From Chloroflexota bacterium (GTDB taxonomy: Bacteria > Chloroflexota > Dehalococcoidia > Tepidiformales > Tepidiformaceae), in contig JAPPAK010000007.1 of NCBI GenBank assembly GCA_026705605.1, forward strand, positions 310,001 through 374,000: DNA of 64,000 nucleotides, written 5' to 3'. Shown piece after piece: positions 47,237 through 56,178 of the stretch (the first letter of the stretch is position 1; each line of letters begins with the position of its first letter). A program made the position numbers and the translations under genes. Under the pieces are notes generated by a model, which was not told the origin of the DNA, made no database searches, and worked only from the letters and a program-made list of their open reading frames with translations.

Positions 47237-47995
47237 CTACCGCGCGTCCGTGTCGGGGGAGCGGCGCGACCGCAAGAGGGCGTAGATGAGCACGGCGAGT
47301 ATCGAGCCGGCGGTGGGCCCGACCCAGTAGATCCAGTGGGCGCTCCACTCGGTTCCGAAGATCGCCGGGCCGAAGGAGCGGGCGGGATTCATGGAGGCGT
47401 TCCCGACGGGTCCCCAGGCGAGGATGGCAAGGCCCACGTAGGAGCCGACGGCGATGGCGGCGAAGCTGCCCTGGGCGCGCTCGTCGGTGGCGACGCCCAT
47501 GAGCACGAGCACAAGGAAGAACGCGAGGATGATCTCGGCGAGGAACGCGGCCTCCACGCCGCCGATGCGGGGAGCGGTGGCGCCGGCATCGCCGGCGTCC
47601 CCGACGATCGCGACGATGGCGAGCCCCGCGAGCACGCTGCCGGCAAGCTGCGCGATCACATAGACCAGCGCCCGCAGCGAGCCGATGCGGCCCGAGAGGC
47701 GAAAGGCGAGCGTCACGACGGGGTTGATGTGGGCGCCCGAGACGTGCCCGAGACCGAAGATGACGGCGACCACAACCAGCCCGGCCGCGAGGCCCATCCC
47801 GACGGGTGTGACGGCGCCGTCGCTGGCGGCGTCAACCGCCACAGCGCCCGCGCTGAAGAAGACGAGCGCGAAGGTTCCGAGCACTTCGGCGATGCAGGTG
47901 GCAGCGATGCTTCGGCGGTCAGCGAGCCAGGCGGCGTCGATGTCGGAGCCCGTCACGGTTTGCCAGAGCGGGTTCTCGGCCCGGGTCACGATCAC
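47237..47995 (-). CDS. MIP-family aquaporin/glycerol channel
   Basis: 252 aa with six membrane helices. The first half-helix motif reads NPV (in GAHINPVVTL) rather than NPA; the second is NPARSFGPAIF. The Arg of the selectivity filter is in NPARS. It conducts water or small neutral solutes; water versus glycerol cannot be told by eye. About 30 hydrophilic residues precede the first helix. Confidence 0.92.
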   Translation of the reverse strand: MIVTRAENPLWQTVTGSDIDAAWLADRRSIAATCIAEVLGTFALVFFSAGAVAVDAASDGAVTPVGMGLAAGLVVVAVIFGLGHVSGAHINPVVTLAFRLSGRIGSLRALVYVIAQLAGSVLAGLAIVAIVGDAGDAGATAPRIGGVEAAFLAEIILAFFLVLVLMGVATDERAQGSFAAIAVGSYVGLAILAWGPVGNASMNPARSFGPAIFGTEWSAHWIYWVGPTAGSILAVLIYALLRSRRSPDTDAR

Positions 47996-48052
47996 GCACC
48001 TCCACCGCGGCGGCGGAGTATACGGGCGGGATGTGATCGCGCGGGTGGAGGG

Positions 48053-49393
48053 TCAGCGCACGGACTGGTCGTACTCGGTGGCAATGTGACCCTCGGTGAC
48101 GAGGCGGTCGTACTCCTCGTCGGAAACGCCCAACACCTCCCGGTAGACGTAGTCGTTGTCCTGCCCCAGGGCGACGGGGGGGCGGCGGATGCCACCCTCG
48201 GAGGCGGGCAGGGCGTAGAGGGGTCCGGGGTAGGCGTAGACGCCGATGTCGTCTTCGAGCTCGCAGGGCTGGTAGAGGCCGCGGGACTGCACGTGGGGGT
48301 CATCGAGCACGCGCCAGGAGTGGAGGACGGGAGCGGCGGGGACACCGGCCGCCTGCAGGCGATGGAAGAGCGCCTGGTCCTCGAAGCCGGACGTCCACCG
48401 GGCGAGGTGTTCGTCGAGGAAGTCCTGCCTGGCCGCGCGGCCCTTGCCGGTTGCGAGCTCGGGGTCCGCCGCCCAGCCGGGGTCGCCCATGACGGTGCGG
48501 AGGGCCTCCCACTCTTCGTCCGTGGTAACGGTGAGGGCGATCCAGCAGTCGTCGCCTTCTCCATCGCCATCGGCGGAGAGGCAGGGATAGACGCCGCACG
48601 GGGCGACACCGTCGGCGGCGTAGACGGACCGGTTCCCGATGGCGCCCTGCACGTTGCCGGTGAGGGAGTAGTCGAGGTACGCATGGGAGAACATGGCGAC
48701 GGCGTTCTCGGCCTGGGCCAGCTCGATGAGCTGGCCCTCGCCGGTATTGTTCCGGTGCCACAGCGCGAAGAGGACGGAGAGGGCGATCTGGGTGCCACTC
48801 ACGTAGTCGGCAGCGAAGACGCCGATGATGGGGTCGTCGCCCTCGTAGCCGCGCAGCAGCTGGTGTCCCATGACGCTCTCGAGGTGGATGCCCAGGACGC
48901 GGGCATCGGCGTAATCGCCGCTCAGGCCGTAGCCGGAGGCGCGCACGAAGATGATGTCGTCGCGCTGTTCACGCAGCCACTCGTAAGTGATGCCGAGCTT
49001 CTCCATCGTCCCGGCGAGGCTGTTCTCGATGACCACATCGGACTGTGCGATGACACGCCCGAGAATCTCGTGACCCTCGGGCCGGCGCAGGTCGACGGTG
49101 AAGCTGCGCTTGTTGCGGAACATGCCGACGAAAAGGGAGCAGTAGTTCCAGGAGCGTTCGCCGGGGTCGTTGTTGGGAAAGCAGATCGTGCTGGGGTAGT
49201 TCTTGACCTCTGCCCGGGTGGGGCGTGCGCGCGACCCGCGCGTGAGGGGCTGCCAGACGTACTGGTTCTCGGCTTTGAGCACTTCGGCGCCGAGGTCGCC
49301 AAGGATGGCCGTCGAGAAGGACCCCGCCCAGACGCCGGTGAGGTCGACGACGCGCACGCCTTCGAGGGGCAGGGGAACGCTCACGGCGCGCAC
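48053..49393 (-). CDS. CoA transferase family III (CaiB/BaiF)
   Basis: 446 aa. It begins LPLEGVRVVDLTGVWAGSFS, the family start, and continues LGDLGAEVLKAE, VRASGYGLSGDYAD, and GTGEGQLIELAQAENAVAMF where the catalytic region lies. Family III enzymes move CoA between organic acids. The GTG at 49384 with TACGGT 7 nt upstream is an alternative start (443 aa). Substrate not determined. Confidence 0.93.
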   Translation of the reverse strand: MRAVSVPLPLEGVRVVDLTGVWAGSFSTAILGDLGAEVLKAENQYVWQPLTRGSRARPTRAEVKNYPSTICFPNNDPGERSWNYCSLFVGMFRNKRSFTVDLRRPEGHEILGRVIAQSDVVIENSLAGTMEKLGITYEWLREQRDDIIFVRASGYGLSGDYADARVLGIHLESVMGHQLLRGYEGDDPIIGVFAADYVSGTQIALSVLFALWHRNNTGEGQLIELAQAENAVAMFSHAYLDYSLTGNVQGAIGNRSVYAADGVAPCGVYPCLSADGDGEGDDCWIALTVTTDEEWEALRTVMGDPGWAADPELATGKGRAARQDFLDEHLARWTSGFEDQALFHRLQAAGVPAAPVLHSWRVLDDPHVQSRGLYQPCELEDDIGVYAYPGPLYALPASEGGIRRPPVALGQDNDYVYREVLGVSDEEYDRLVTEGHIATEYDQSVR

Positions 49394-49429
49394 CGTACGC
49401 CACGGACGCTGGATCCGCGAGCCCGGGCG

Positions 49430-50125
49430 TCAGAGGAGGGCGTCAGCGAGCTCGGTGAAGCTGGGGACGGTGAGGTCCGGCTGGAGGGGCGAGTCTTCGT
49501 AGGGGGCGTCCTGGCGGTTGACGAAGGCGGCGCGGAAGCCGCAGGCGCGGGCGCCAAGGACATCGAAGGAGTTGGCGGAGACCATGAGACATTCCGCCGG
49601 CTCCAGTCCCAGCCTCATGGCGGCGTGGCGGTAGACGCCGGGGTGGGGCTTGAACGCCCCGACCTCGGCGACGGAGATGATGGCGTCGAAGTCCCAGCCG
49701 ATGCGGTTCGTGGCTAGGTGCTCAAGGAAGTGCGGTTCGCCGTTGGAGAGGGCGACGAGGTCGTAGCGCTCCGTGAGCCGTTGGAGGGCATCGAGCACCT
49801 CGGGGTATGGGTGCAGGTTCTGCCAGAAGGCCATAATCTCGTCGTCCGCGCCGTCGTCGAAGTCGATGCGGTTGAGCCGGAGGACGTAGCGGAGGGCGCG
49901 GCGGCAGGTTTCGAGGTAGCCGCTGTGGCCGAGCAGCAGGATGTTGTCCTGGTATTGCTCGATGCGCTGACGGGCTCGCCACTGCGACCAGAACTCCCCG
50001 GGATCGACGTCCAGGTCGCGTTCGGAGAACCAGCGCCCGAGTGGCGGTTCGAGGCTGCCGCCGAGGTCGAGCACCGTCCCGAACAGGTCGAACGTGAGGG
50101 CGCGGACGCCGTCGAAGCCGGACAT
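49430..50125 (-). CDS. haloacid dehalogenase type II-like HAD hydrolase
   Basis: 231 aa from ATG 50125. Motif I FDLFGTVLD with nucleophile Asp, motif II ALSNGE (Ser), motif III KPHPGVYRHAAMRL and motif IV MVSANSFDVLGARACGF resemble 2-haloacid dehalogenases. It also could be a general phosphatase. TATCCT ends 8 nt before the ATG with no SD. It is divergent from the LLM gene. Confidence 0.88.
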   Translation of the reverse strand: MSGFDGVRALTFDLFGTVLDLGGSLEPPLGRWFSERDLDVDPGEFWSQWRARQRIEQYQDNILLLGHSGYLETCRRALRYVLRLNRIDFDDGADDEIMAFWQNLHPYPEVLDALQRLTERYDLVALSNGEPHFLEHLATNRIGWDFDAIISVAEVGAFKPHPGVYRHAAMRLGLEPAECLMVSANSFDVLGARACGFRAAFVNRQDAPYEDSPLQPDLTVPSFTELADALL

Positions 50126-50231
50126 GGGGCGGGAGGATAGCGGGTTGGGGCGCGAGGGTTCGACAAGAACGCCGAAAACGCCCACGATTGCCCGTGACCC
50201 GCGACCAGCCGGCCGGCGGGGGGAGCTACGT

Positions 50232-51350
50232 ATGAAGTTCGGCGTCTTCTTCGAGATATCGGTGCCGCGTCCGTGGGGCCCGGAGACCGAGTACACGGTC
50301 TACCAGAACTGCCTGGAGCAGGCGCGGCTCGCGGACGAGCTCGGGTTCGACCAGGCGTGGGCGGTGGAGCACCACTTCCTCGAGGAGTACTCGCACTGCT
50401 CGGCGCCGGAGATCTTCCTGACGGCGATCGCGATGCAGACGCAGCAGATCCGCGTGGGGCACGGCATCGTGACGTGCGTCCCCGAGCTGAACAACCCGAT
50501 CCGCTCGGCTGAGCGGGCCGCCGTGCTCGACCTCGTGTCGGGCGGGCGCCTGGAGTTCGGCACGGGGCGCTCGGCGACATGGACCGAGCTCGGCGGCTTC
50601 GGCGCGAATCCGGACGAGACGAAGAAGACGTGGGACGAGTACGTGCGCGTCATCCCGAAGATGTGGACGCAGGAGCGCTTCAGCTGGCAGGGGCGGGCGT
50701 TCTCGATGCCGGAGCGCAGCATCCTGCCGAAGCCCTACCAGAAGCCGCATCCGCCGATGTGGGTGGCGGTCACGAGTGTGGGCACGGAGATCGACGCGGC
50801 CGAGCGCGGGCTCGGCAGCCTCGGCCTCTCCTTCGGCGGCGTGGGCGAGCAGGCGCAGAAGATCGCGGGCTATCGCAAGCGCATCCAGTCGTGCGACCCC
50901 GTGGGCGAATTCGTGAACGAGCAGGTGAACACGGTCAGCTTCCTCTACTGCCACGAGGACGACGAGAAGGGGATTACGACGGGCCAGCGCATGGCGGGCA
51001 CGTTCAACTACCTTTCGGAGCAGACGCTGGCGACGCGCCAGGCGTATCCGACGCCGTCGTACCTGTCGCCGGGGCTGCTCTACCAGCTGCGGCAGGAGTC
51101 GACGAGCGGACCCGAGGGTCGCGTGCCCGAGGGGCTCACGATCGGTGACCCGCACCGCGTGGCGCAGGCGGTGGCGCGCTGGGAAGAGGCGGGCGTGGAC
51201 CGCATCAACTTCCTGCTGAACGTCCACGAGATGGTCCCGCAGGAGGACGTGCTTGCATCGATGCGGCTGTTCGCGAAGGAAGTGATGCCGCAGTTCCAGC
51301 GGGACGAGACGCCCGAGCCGGCCGGCGCAACGGCGGCGGGTGGCGCCTGA
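50232..51350 (+). CDS. LLM-class flavin-dependent (luciferase-like) monooxygenase
   Basis: 372 aa from ATG 50232 with GGGGAG SD. TIM barrel of the bacterial luciferase group: KFGVFFEISVPRPWGPE start, EHHFLEEYSHCSAPEIFL, VGHGIVTCVPELNNPIRSAER, DLVSGGRLEFGTGRS. It uses FMNH2 to oxidise an unknown substrate. The ADC-fold gene begins inside its stop (TGATG). Confidence 0.92.
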   Translation: MKFGVFFEISVPRPWGPETEYTVYQNCLEQARLADELGFDQAWAVEHHFLEEYSHCSAPEIFLTAIAMQTQQIRVGHGIVTCVPELNNPIRSAERAAVLDLVSGGRLEFGTGRSATWTELGGFGANPDETKKTWDEYVRVIPKMWTQERFSWQGRAFSMPERSILPKPYQKPHPPMWVAVTSVGTEIDAAERGLGSLGLSFGGVGEQAQKIAGYRKRIQSCDPVGEFVNEQVNTVSFLYCHEDDEKGITTGQRMAGTFNYLSEQTLATRQAYPTPSYLSPGLLYQLRQESTSGPEGRVPEGLTIGDPHRVAQAVARWEEAGVDRINFLLNVHEMVPQEDVLASMRLFAKEVMPQFQRDETPEPAGATAAGGA

Positions 51351-52111
51351 TGCCACTGACGGGAACGCGCGACCTCTTGACGATCGCCGACACCGCTCCG
51401 CTCTTGACCAGCCTCGAGACCGAGCCCTGGGAGTTGAAGGGAGCGCAGCACCTGCAGCTCCACTACGAGCTCGGGGGCGACCGCCAGGCGCTACTGCCAC
51501 CCTCCCTGCACCCCAGCATCCCCCCGACGCTGCTCGTGAACGTGACCCACGTGCCTGACAGCGAGGTGGGGGCGTTCACGCTGGCGACGGTGCGCGTCGG
51601 TTGCCGTGCGGGGGCGCGTCCGCGAGGGCTGCTCGTGCGGGGATACTGCGACTCCGCGGCGGCGACGAGCGTCCTGCGCGAGCGCTGGGGCTTTCCCGTC
51701 GACCTCGCGGACGTCCACCTCGATCCGAGCTACGCGCGGGCGACGACGAGCGTCACGCTCGACGGCGCCACCATCCTCGCGGGCGAGCTCGTCGACCCAC
51801 AACCGATCACAGGCGCGGACGTGCAGTACATGGCGACGCTCGCCCTTGCGCGCGTGGCGCGGGACGGCGAGGAGACGCTGCTGATCCAGGTCGATCCGGA
51901 CTACACCTTCGACCGGGCCCAGCGCGGCGTTCCGCGGCTGACGGCGTTCGATGCGGAGGCGTGGAACCTGCCCGGCGCGAGCGGCGCCCACCCCATCTCG
52001 GCCTCGCTGACGACAGTCGACATGACGCTGCCGCGCCTTCGCTACCTCGTCCACCCGGACCGGGATCCGCTGAAGGCGGTCGAGCGGCTGCCCCAGGCAC
52101 AGCCGGCCTGA
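51350..52111 (+). CDS. acetoacetate-decarboxylase-fold protein lacking the usual Schiff-base Lys
   Basis: 253 aa. LLPPSLHPSIPPTLLVNVTHVP and CDSAAATSVLRERWGFPVDL match the ADC fold. In true ADC, two Lys residues follow the RE..G.PK region; here the corresponding segment is WGFPVDLADV, without Lys. A different lyase or hydrolase activity is likely. It is coupled to the LLM monooxygenase, so the two may act on one substrate. Confidence 0.65.
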   Translation: MPLTGTRDLLTIADTAPLLTSLETEPWELKGAQHLQLHYELGGDRQALLPPSLHPSIPPTLLVNVTHVPDSEVGAFTLATVRVGCRAGARPRGLLVRGYCDSAAATSVLRERWGFPVDLADVHLDPSYARATTSVTLDGATILAGELVDPQPITGADVQYMATLALARVARDGEETLLIQVDPDYTFDRAQRGVPRLTAFDAEAWNLPGASGAHPISASLTTVDMTLPRLRYLVHPDRDPLKAVERLPQAQPA

Positions 52112-52156
52112 GGCCTCGGGGCCGGGAACTCTTGCATGGCCCTACTCTTGCTGGGC

Positions 52157-52162
52157 TATACT
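52157..52162 (+). promoter_or_regulatory. -10-like element of the third TA-type pair
   Basis: TATACT, with TTGCAT 19 nt upstream (52132-52137). The predicted start (~52169) lies before the GTG at 52190 and its SD GAGGAAG, so the ATG at 52136 upstream cannot be the start if this promoter is used. Confidence 0.5.
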
Positions 52163-52189
52163 GATGGCACCACGCCGCGAGGAAGTGCC

Positions 52190-52402
52190 GTGACCACTGA
52201 AAAGGCGAAGGTTGAGCCCGAGGATCTGCTCGATCGTGACCCTCAAGACCTCGTGGAAGTCGGTCCCGACGGCGTTGAACGCCTTTTCGGGATGACGCTG
52301 GAGGAGCACTTGGCCCTGAAGCGGCCAGCGACGCCTGAACTCATCGAGTGGGCCGAGAAGAAGGCTGCCGAGTACGACGCGCGCCACAGCGATGGCGCCT
52401 AG
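52190..52402 (+). CDS. small acidic protein, likely antitoxin of a TA-type pair
   Basis: 70 aa from GTG with GAGGAAG SD. Acidic, helical, with PEDLLDRDPQDLVEVG and FGMTLEEHLALKRPATPELIEWAEKKA. The gene overlaps the next by 11 nt. Size, charge and order suggest an antitoxin, but no DNA-binding motif is clear. Confidence 0.5.
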   Translation: MTTEKAKVEPEDLLDRDPQDLVEVGPDGVERLFGMTLEEHLALKRPATPELIEWAEKKAAEYDARHSDGA

Positions 52403-52655
52403 GGCGACCGTTACCCGCACTGACGAAGCACGGGAACGGGCGCGGCGGCTCCAGCAAGAGTCTCCAACCTTCTCGGAAGCGCTTTTGTCTATCGAGTGGG
52501 CGTTGGCCCAAAACCCGCTGAGAGGGGACAGGACGAACGAGGCGGGATTGTACGCCTACGAGCGGGGGGCAGCGGCCGGTAGCCCGGGCATACGCGTGAC
52601 CTACCGGTATCGCCCCGGCGAGGTCGTGATCGTCGCGGTCGACTTGGTGGACTAG
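52392..52655 (+). CDS. small RelE/ParE-like protein, likely toxin of a TA-type pair
   Basis: 87 aa. The C-terminal IRVTYRYRPGEVVIVAVDLV forms beta strands like those of RelE/ParE toxins, after an N-terminal helical basic part. It overlaps the putative antitoxin by 11 nt. Its stop shares a CTAG with the convergent sdhB stop. A metal-free RNase or gyrase-targeting activity is possible; no catalytic residue is certain. Confidence 0.5.
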   Translation: MAPRATVTRTDEARERARRLQQESPTFSEALLSIEWALAQNPLRGDRTNEAGLYAYERGAAAGSPGIRVTYRYRPGEVVIVAVDLVD

Positions 52656-53401
52656 CCCCGCCCGAAGAGCTTGGAGCCGAGCCAGCGGATGGGGTCGAAG
52701 TAGCGGTCGGCGACGCGCTCCTTCAGAGGGATGATGGCGTTGTCCGTGATGTGGATCTCTTCCGGACAGACCTCGGTGCAGCACTTGGTGATGTTGCAGT
52801 AGCCGACGCCCGCGTCCTTGCGGGCCAGCTCGAGCCGGTCCTCGGTGTCGAGGGGGTGCATCTCGAGTTCGGCGAGGCGCACGAAGAAGCGTGGCCCGGC
52901 GAACTCGGGCTTGTTCTCGGGATGGTCGCGGATGACGTGGCAGACGTTCTGGCAGAGGAAGCACTCGATGCACTTGCGGAACTCCTGCCCGCGCTCGATG
53001 TCCTCCTGCATCATCCGGTAGGTGCCGTCGGCCTCGGGGGCGCGCGGTTTGAAGGCCGGGATCGTCTTGGCCACTTCGTAGTTGAACGAGACATCGGTGA
53101 CGAGGTCGCGGATGAGGGGCCACGTCTTCATGGGGGCGACGGTGATCTGCTCGCCGGGCTCGAACAGGTTCATGCGCGTCATGCACATGAGGCGGGGTTC
53201 GCCGTTGATCTCGGCGCTGCAGGAGCCGCACTTGCCGGCCTTGCAATTCCAGCGGACGGCGAGGTCAGGGGCCTGCGTGGCCTGGATGCGATGGATGACG
53301 TCGAGGACGACCTGACCCTCCTCGACCTCGACCGAGTAGTCCTGCCAGTCGCCGCTCTCGGCATCGCCACGGAACACGCGCATGTTCGCTGTTTCGCTCA
53401 T
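52652..53401 (-). CDS. sdhB: succinate dehydrogenase iron-sulfur subunit
   Basis: 249 aa. [2Fe-2S] ligands in CKAGKCGSCSAEINGEPRLMC (shown as CKAGKCGSC and MC), [4Fe-4S] CIECFLCQNVC and [3Fe-4S] CNITKCCTEVCPEE. It passes electrons from FAD to the quinone. ATG 53401 lies 2 nt after the sdhA stop with its SD inside sdhA. Confidence 0.95.
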   Translation of the reverse strand: MSETANMRVFRGDAESGDWQDYSVEVEEGQVVLDVIHRIQATQAPDLAVRWNCKAGKCGSCSAEINGEPRLMCMTRMNLFEPGEQITVAPMKTWPLIRDLVTDVSFNYEVAKTIPAFKPRAPEADGTYRMMQEDIERGQEFRKCIECFLCQNVCHVIRDHPENKPEFAGPRFFVRLAELEMHPLDTEDRLELARKDAGVGYCNITKCCTEVCPEEIHITDNAIIPLKERVADRYFDPIRWLGSKLFGRG

Positions 53402-53403
53402 GG

Positions 53404-55200
53404 TTACTCCTCGAACAGCTCCTGCAGGTCGGCGGGCATCTCGGGAAGGGGCGAGGTGGTCACCTCCATCTCCCCGTCCGCGCCCTGGCGGATGACGACG
53501 TTCTTGTTGCCCCACTCGGCATCGTTCGGACCGGGGTAGTCGTCGCGAGTATGACCGCCGCGGCTCTCCTGGCGCACGTTGGCCGCGCGAGCGGTGGCCT
53601 CGGAGACGGTCAGAAGCGCCTGCAGGTCCATGGCCAGGTGCCAGCCGGGGTTGTACTGCTGGTGCCCGTACACGCCGACGTTGGCGGCACGGCCCTTGTA
53701 GCCGTCGATGCGCTCGCGCGCCTCAAGCAGCTCCGACTCGGTGCGGATGATGCCGACGAGGTTGTGCATCGTGTCCTGCAGGTCGCGCTGGATGTCGTAC
53801 GGACCTTCGGCACCGTCCCGCTCGAAGGGGGCGCGCATATCAGCAACGATCTCCTCCACCTGCGCGTCATCCGCCTCGGGGGCCAAGGCCTGGGCGGCGG
53901 CGTCCTCGGCGGCGCCGAGACCGGCGCGGCGTCCGAACACCACGAGGTCGGAGAGAGAGTTGCCGCCGAGGCGGTTGGCGCCGTGCATGCCGCCAGCGCA
54001 CTCGCCCGCGGCGTAGAGCCCGGGGACGGTCGTGGCTGCGGTATCGGCGTCGACGCGGATGCCGCCCATGATGTAGTGCATCGTGGGGCCGACTTCCATC
54101 GGCTGGGCGGTGATGTCGACGTCGGCGAGCTGCTTGAACTGGTGGTACATGCTCGGCAGGCGGCGGCGGATGTACTCGGTGGAGCGCCGCGAGGCGATAT
54201 CGAGGAAGACACCGCCGTGGGGGCTACCGCGGCCGGCCTTCACCTCGGAGTTGATGGCGCGGGCCACCTCGTCGCGGGGGAGGAGGTCGGGGGTGCGGCG
54301 GTTGTTCTCCTTGTCCTCGTACCAGGCGTCCGCTTCGTCGATCGTGTCGGCGGTCTCGGCCGCGAAGAAGTCGGGGATGTAGTTGAACATGAAGCGTTCG
54401 CCGTCGCTGTTGCGCAGCGTGCCACCGTCGCCGCGGACGCCCTCGGTCACGAGGATGCCGCGGACGCTGGGGGGCCAGACCATCCCGGTCGGGTGGAACT
54501 GGACGCACTCCATGTCGATGAGTTCGGCGCCGGCCCAGTAGGCGAGGGCGTGGCCATCGCCGGTGTACTCCCACGAGTTCGAGGTGACCGCGAAGGCCTT
54601 GCCCGTGCCACCGGTGGCGAGGACGGTGGATTTCGCGTTGAAGACGAGCAGGTTGCCGCTCTCGCGCCAGTAGGCGACTGCGCCGGAGACACGGTCGCCG
54701 TCCTTGAGGAGGCGGGAGACGGTGCACTCCATGAACACGTCGATTCCGTTGTGGACGGCGTGCTGCTGGAGCGTGCGGATGAGCTCGAGGCCCGTGCGGT
54801 CGCCGACGTGGGCAAGGCGGGCGTAGCGATGGCCACCGAAGTCGCGCTGGAGGATGCGGCCGTCGTCAGTGCGGTCGAAGAGGGCGCCCCACTGCTCGAG
54901 CTCGTTGACGCGGTCGGGGGCTTCCTGGGCGTGGAGCTGGGCCATGCGCCAGTTGTTGAGCATCTTTCCGCCGCGCATGGTGTCGCGGAAGTGGACACGC
55001 CAGTTGTCCTGGGGCCAGACGTTGCCGAGCGCGGCAGCGATGCCTCCCTCGGCCATGACCGTGTGGGCTTTGCCCAGCAGCGACTTGCAGATGAGGGCGG
55101 TGCGGGCGCCCTGGGCAGACGCCTCGATGGCGGCGCGCAGGCCGGCCCCACCGGCCCCGATGACGATGACGTCGTAGTCGTGGCGCTCGTACTCAACCAT
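53404..55200 (-). CDS. sdhA: succinate dehydrogenase/fumarate reductase flavoprotein subunit
   Basis: 598 aa. FAD Rossmann motif VIVIGAGGAGLRAAIEAS, flavinylation His46 in KAHTVMAEGGIAAALGN, and the active-site region HPTGMVWPPSVRGILVTEG. The C-terminal part has RRAGLGAAEDAA. It oxidises succinate. Between sdhC and sdhB, gaps of 3 and 2 nt. Confidence 0.95.
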   Translation of the reverse strand: MVEYERHDYDVIVIGAGGAGLRAAIEASAQGARTALICKSLLGKAHTVMAEGGIAAALGNVWPQDNWRVHFRDTMRGGKMLNNWRMAQLHAQEAPDRVNELEQWGALFDRTDDGRILQRDFGGHRYARLAHVGDRTGLELIRTLQQHAVHNGIDVFMECTVSRLLKDGDRVSGAVAYWRESGNLLVFNAKSTVLATGGTGKAFAVTSNSWEYTGDGHALAYWAGAELIDMECVQFHPTGMVWPPSVRGILVTEGVRGDGGTLRNSDGERFMFNYIPDFFAAETADTIDEADAWYEDKENNRRTPDLLPRDEVARAINSEVKAGRGSPHGGVFLDIASRRSTEYIRRRLPSMYHQFKQLADVDITAQPMEVGPTMHYIMGGIRVDADTAATTVPGLYAAGECAGGMHGANRLGGNSLSDLVVFGRRAGLGAAEDAAAQALAPEADDAQVEEIVADMRAPFERDGAEGPYDIQRDLQDTMHNLVGIIRTESELLEARERIDGYKGRAANVGVYGHQQYNPGWHLAMDLQALLTVSEATARAANVRQESRGGHTRDDYPGPNDAEWGNKNVVIRQGADGEMEVTTSPLPEMPADLQELFEE

Positions 55201-55203
55201 CGC

Positions 55204-56004
55204 CTAGAAGTGGCTCCAGGTGTTGGGGTCGGTCATGTGCCCGTTCGCGACCAGGCGGATGTAGACATCAACGAGGACGATGACGATGAGGCTCGACCAG
55301 GCCCAGAAGCGGTGGTTCTCGTTCCAGATCGTGACGTAGTCCCACACGCGCTTGCGAGCGCGGGTGAAAGCCGAGCAGCTGAAGCAGTTGAGACCGCCGC
55401 CCACGAAGTGGCGCAGCGAGTGGCACGAGAAGGTGTACATCATGAGGAGGAAGGCGTTGAGGATGAGGAGGGCCGAGCCAACCCCGAAGCCCCAGCCCTC
55501 GCCCGGGACGTGGAGGCTGCGGATGGCTCCGATCCAGAGGAGGGGCACGAAGACCAGCGCCACGTACATCACGTAGCGGTGCACGTTCTGCATGATGAGG
55601 GGGAAGGTGGACTCGCCCTTGTAAGAAGGACCCACATCACCGACGGCGCACGCGGGCGGGCTGAGGAAGTAGGAGCGGTAGTAGGCGCGCCGGTAGTAGT
55701 AGCAAGTGGCGCGGAAGGGGACTGGGCCGATGAGGACGATGAACGCCGGGGAGAGGTACCAGGCGCCCTCCCAGTCGGCGTTGATCATGGTGAGCCAGGT
55801 GGGCTCGAAGACCGGGGTGAGGAGGTGGGTGCCCTCGACTTCGTAGTGCCCGATGGGGCCGAAATCCATGAGGATGGAGACGGTGAGCCAGCCGAAGAAG
55901 AGCGAGAGGCTGGCAAATACGAGTGCCGGTTCGACCCACCACCGGTCTTCCCGGAGCGTGGTCAGAAATCCGCGTCGGAGGGGCGCGGCGACAGCCTGAG
56001 CCAT
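55204..56004 (-). CDS. sdhC: succinate dehydrogenase membrane anchor/cytochrome b subunit
   Basis: 266 aa, at least five membrane helices. Histidines in IMQNVHRYVMYVAL and CHSLRHFVGGGLN could ligate heme b. A single large membrane subunit, rather than C plus D, places the complex with type B/F enzymes. It anchors SdhAB and reduces quinone. ATG 56004 has GAGGG SD; the frame runs far upstream but conserved sequence begins here. Confidence 0.85.
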   Translation of the reverse strand: MAQAVAAPLRRGFLTTLREDRWWVEPALVFASLSLFFGWLTVSILMDFGPIGHYEVEGTHLLTPVFEPTWLTMINADWEGAWYLSPAFIVLIGPVPFRATCYYYRRAYYRSYFLSPPACAVGDVGPSYKGESTFPLIMQNVHRYVMYVALVFVPLLWIGAIRSLHVPGEGWGFGVGSALLILNAFLLMMYTFSCHSLRHFVGGGLNCFSCSAFTRARKRVWDYVTIWNENHRFWAWSSLIVIVLVDVYIRLVANGHMTDPNTWSHF

Positions 56005-56082
56005 GGTTACCCTCGGAAGTATCAGGCCTGCGGAACAGGGCCTCCGGCATCCTACCGCCGGCCCCAATAGCGGGCAATTGTC

Positions 56083-56128
56083 GGGTGGTGGTTGGTGCTC
56101 GGCGGTTGGTGGTTGGTGGCCGGGGGGC
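56083..56128 (+). repeat. G-rich GGTTGGTG repeat in the sdh-VOC intergenic region
   Basis: Repeated GGTGGTTGGTG-type units (at least six GG runs plus GGGGGG) between sdhC and the VOC gene. It could form a two-tetrad G-quadruplex on the plus strand. It lies in the divergent promoter region. Confidence 0.5.
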
Positions 56129-56129
56129 G

Positions 56130-56159
56130 TTGACGGTGTTTGTGATGGCGTGCTACCAA
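56130..56159 (+). promoter_or_regulatory. possible promoter for VOC-P450
   Basis: TTGACG (56130-56135), an 18-bp spacer and TACCAA (56154-56159). The -10 is poor. It lies 20-49 nt before the VOC GTG. Confidence 0.3.
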
Positions 56160-56178
56160 GCCGCAGCAGGAGTGACTT

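Noticed and set aside
53551..56070. 839-aa open frame on the plus strand
   Set aside because: Shadow of sdhA and sdhC; no motifs and improbable composition.
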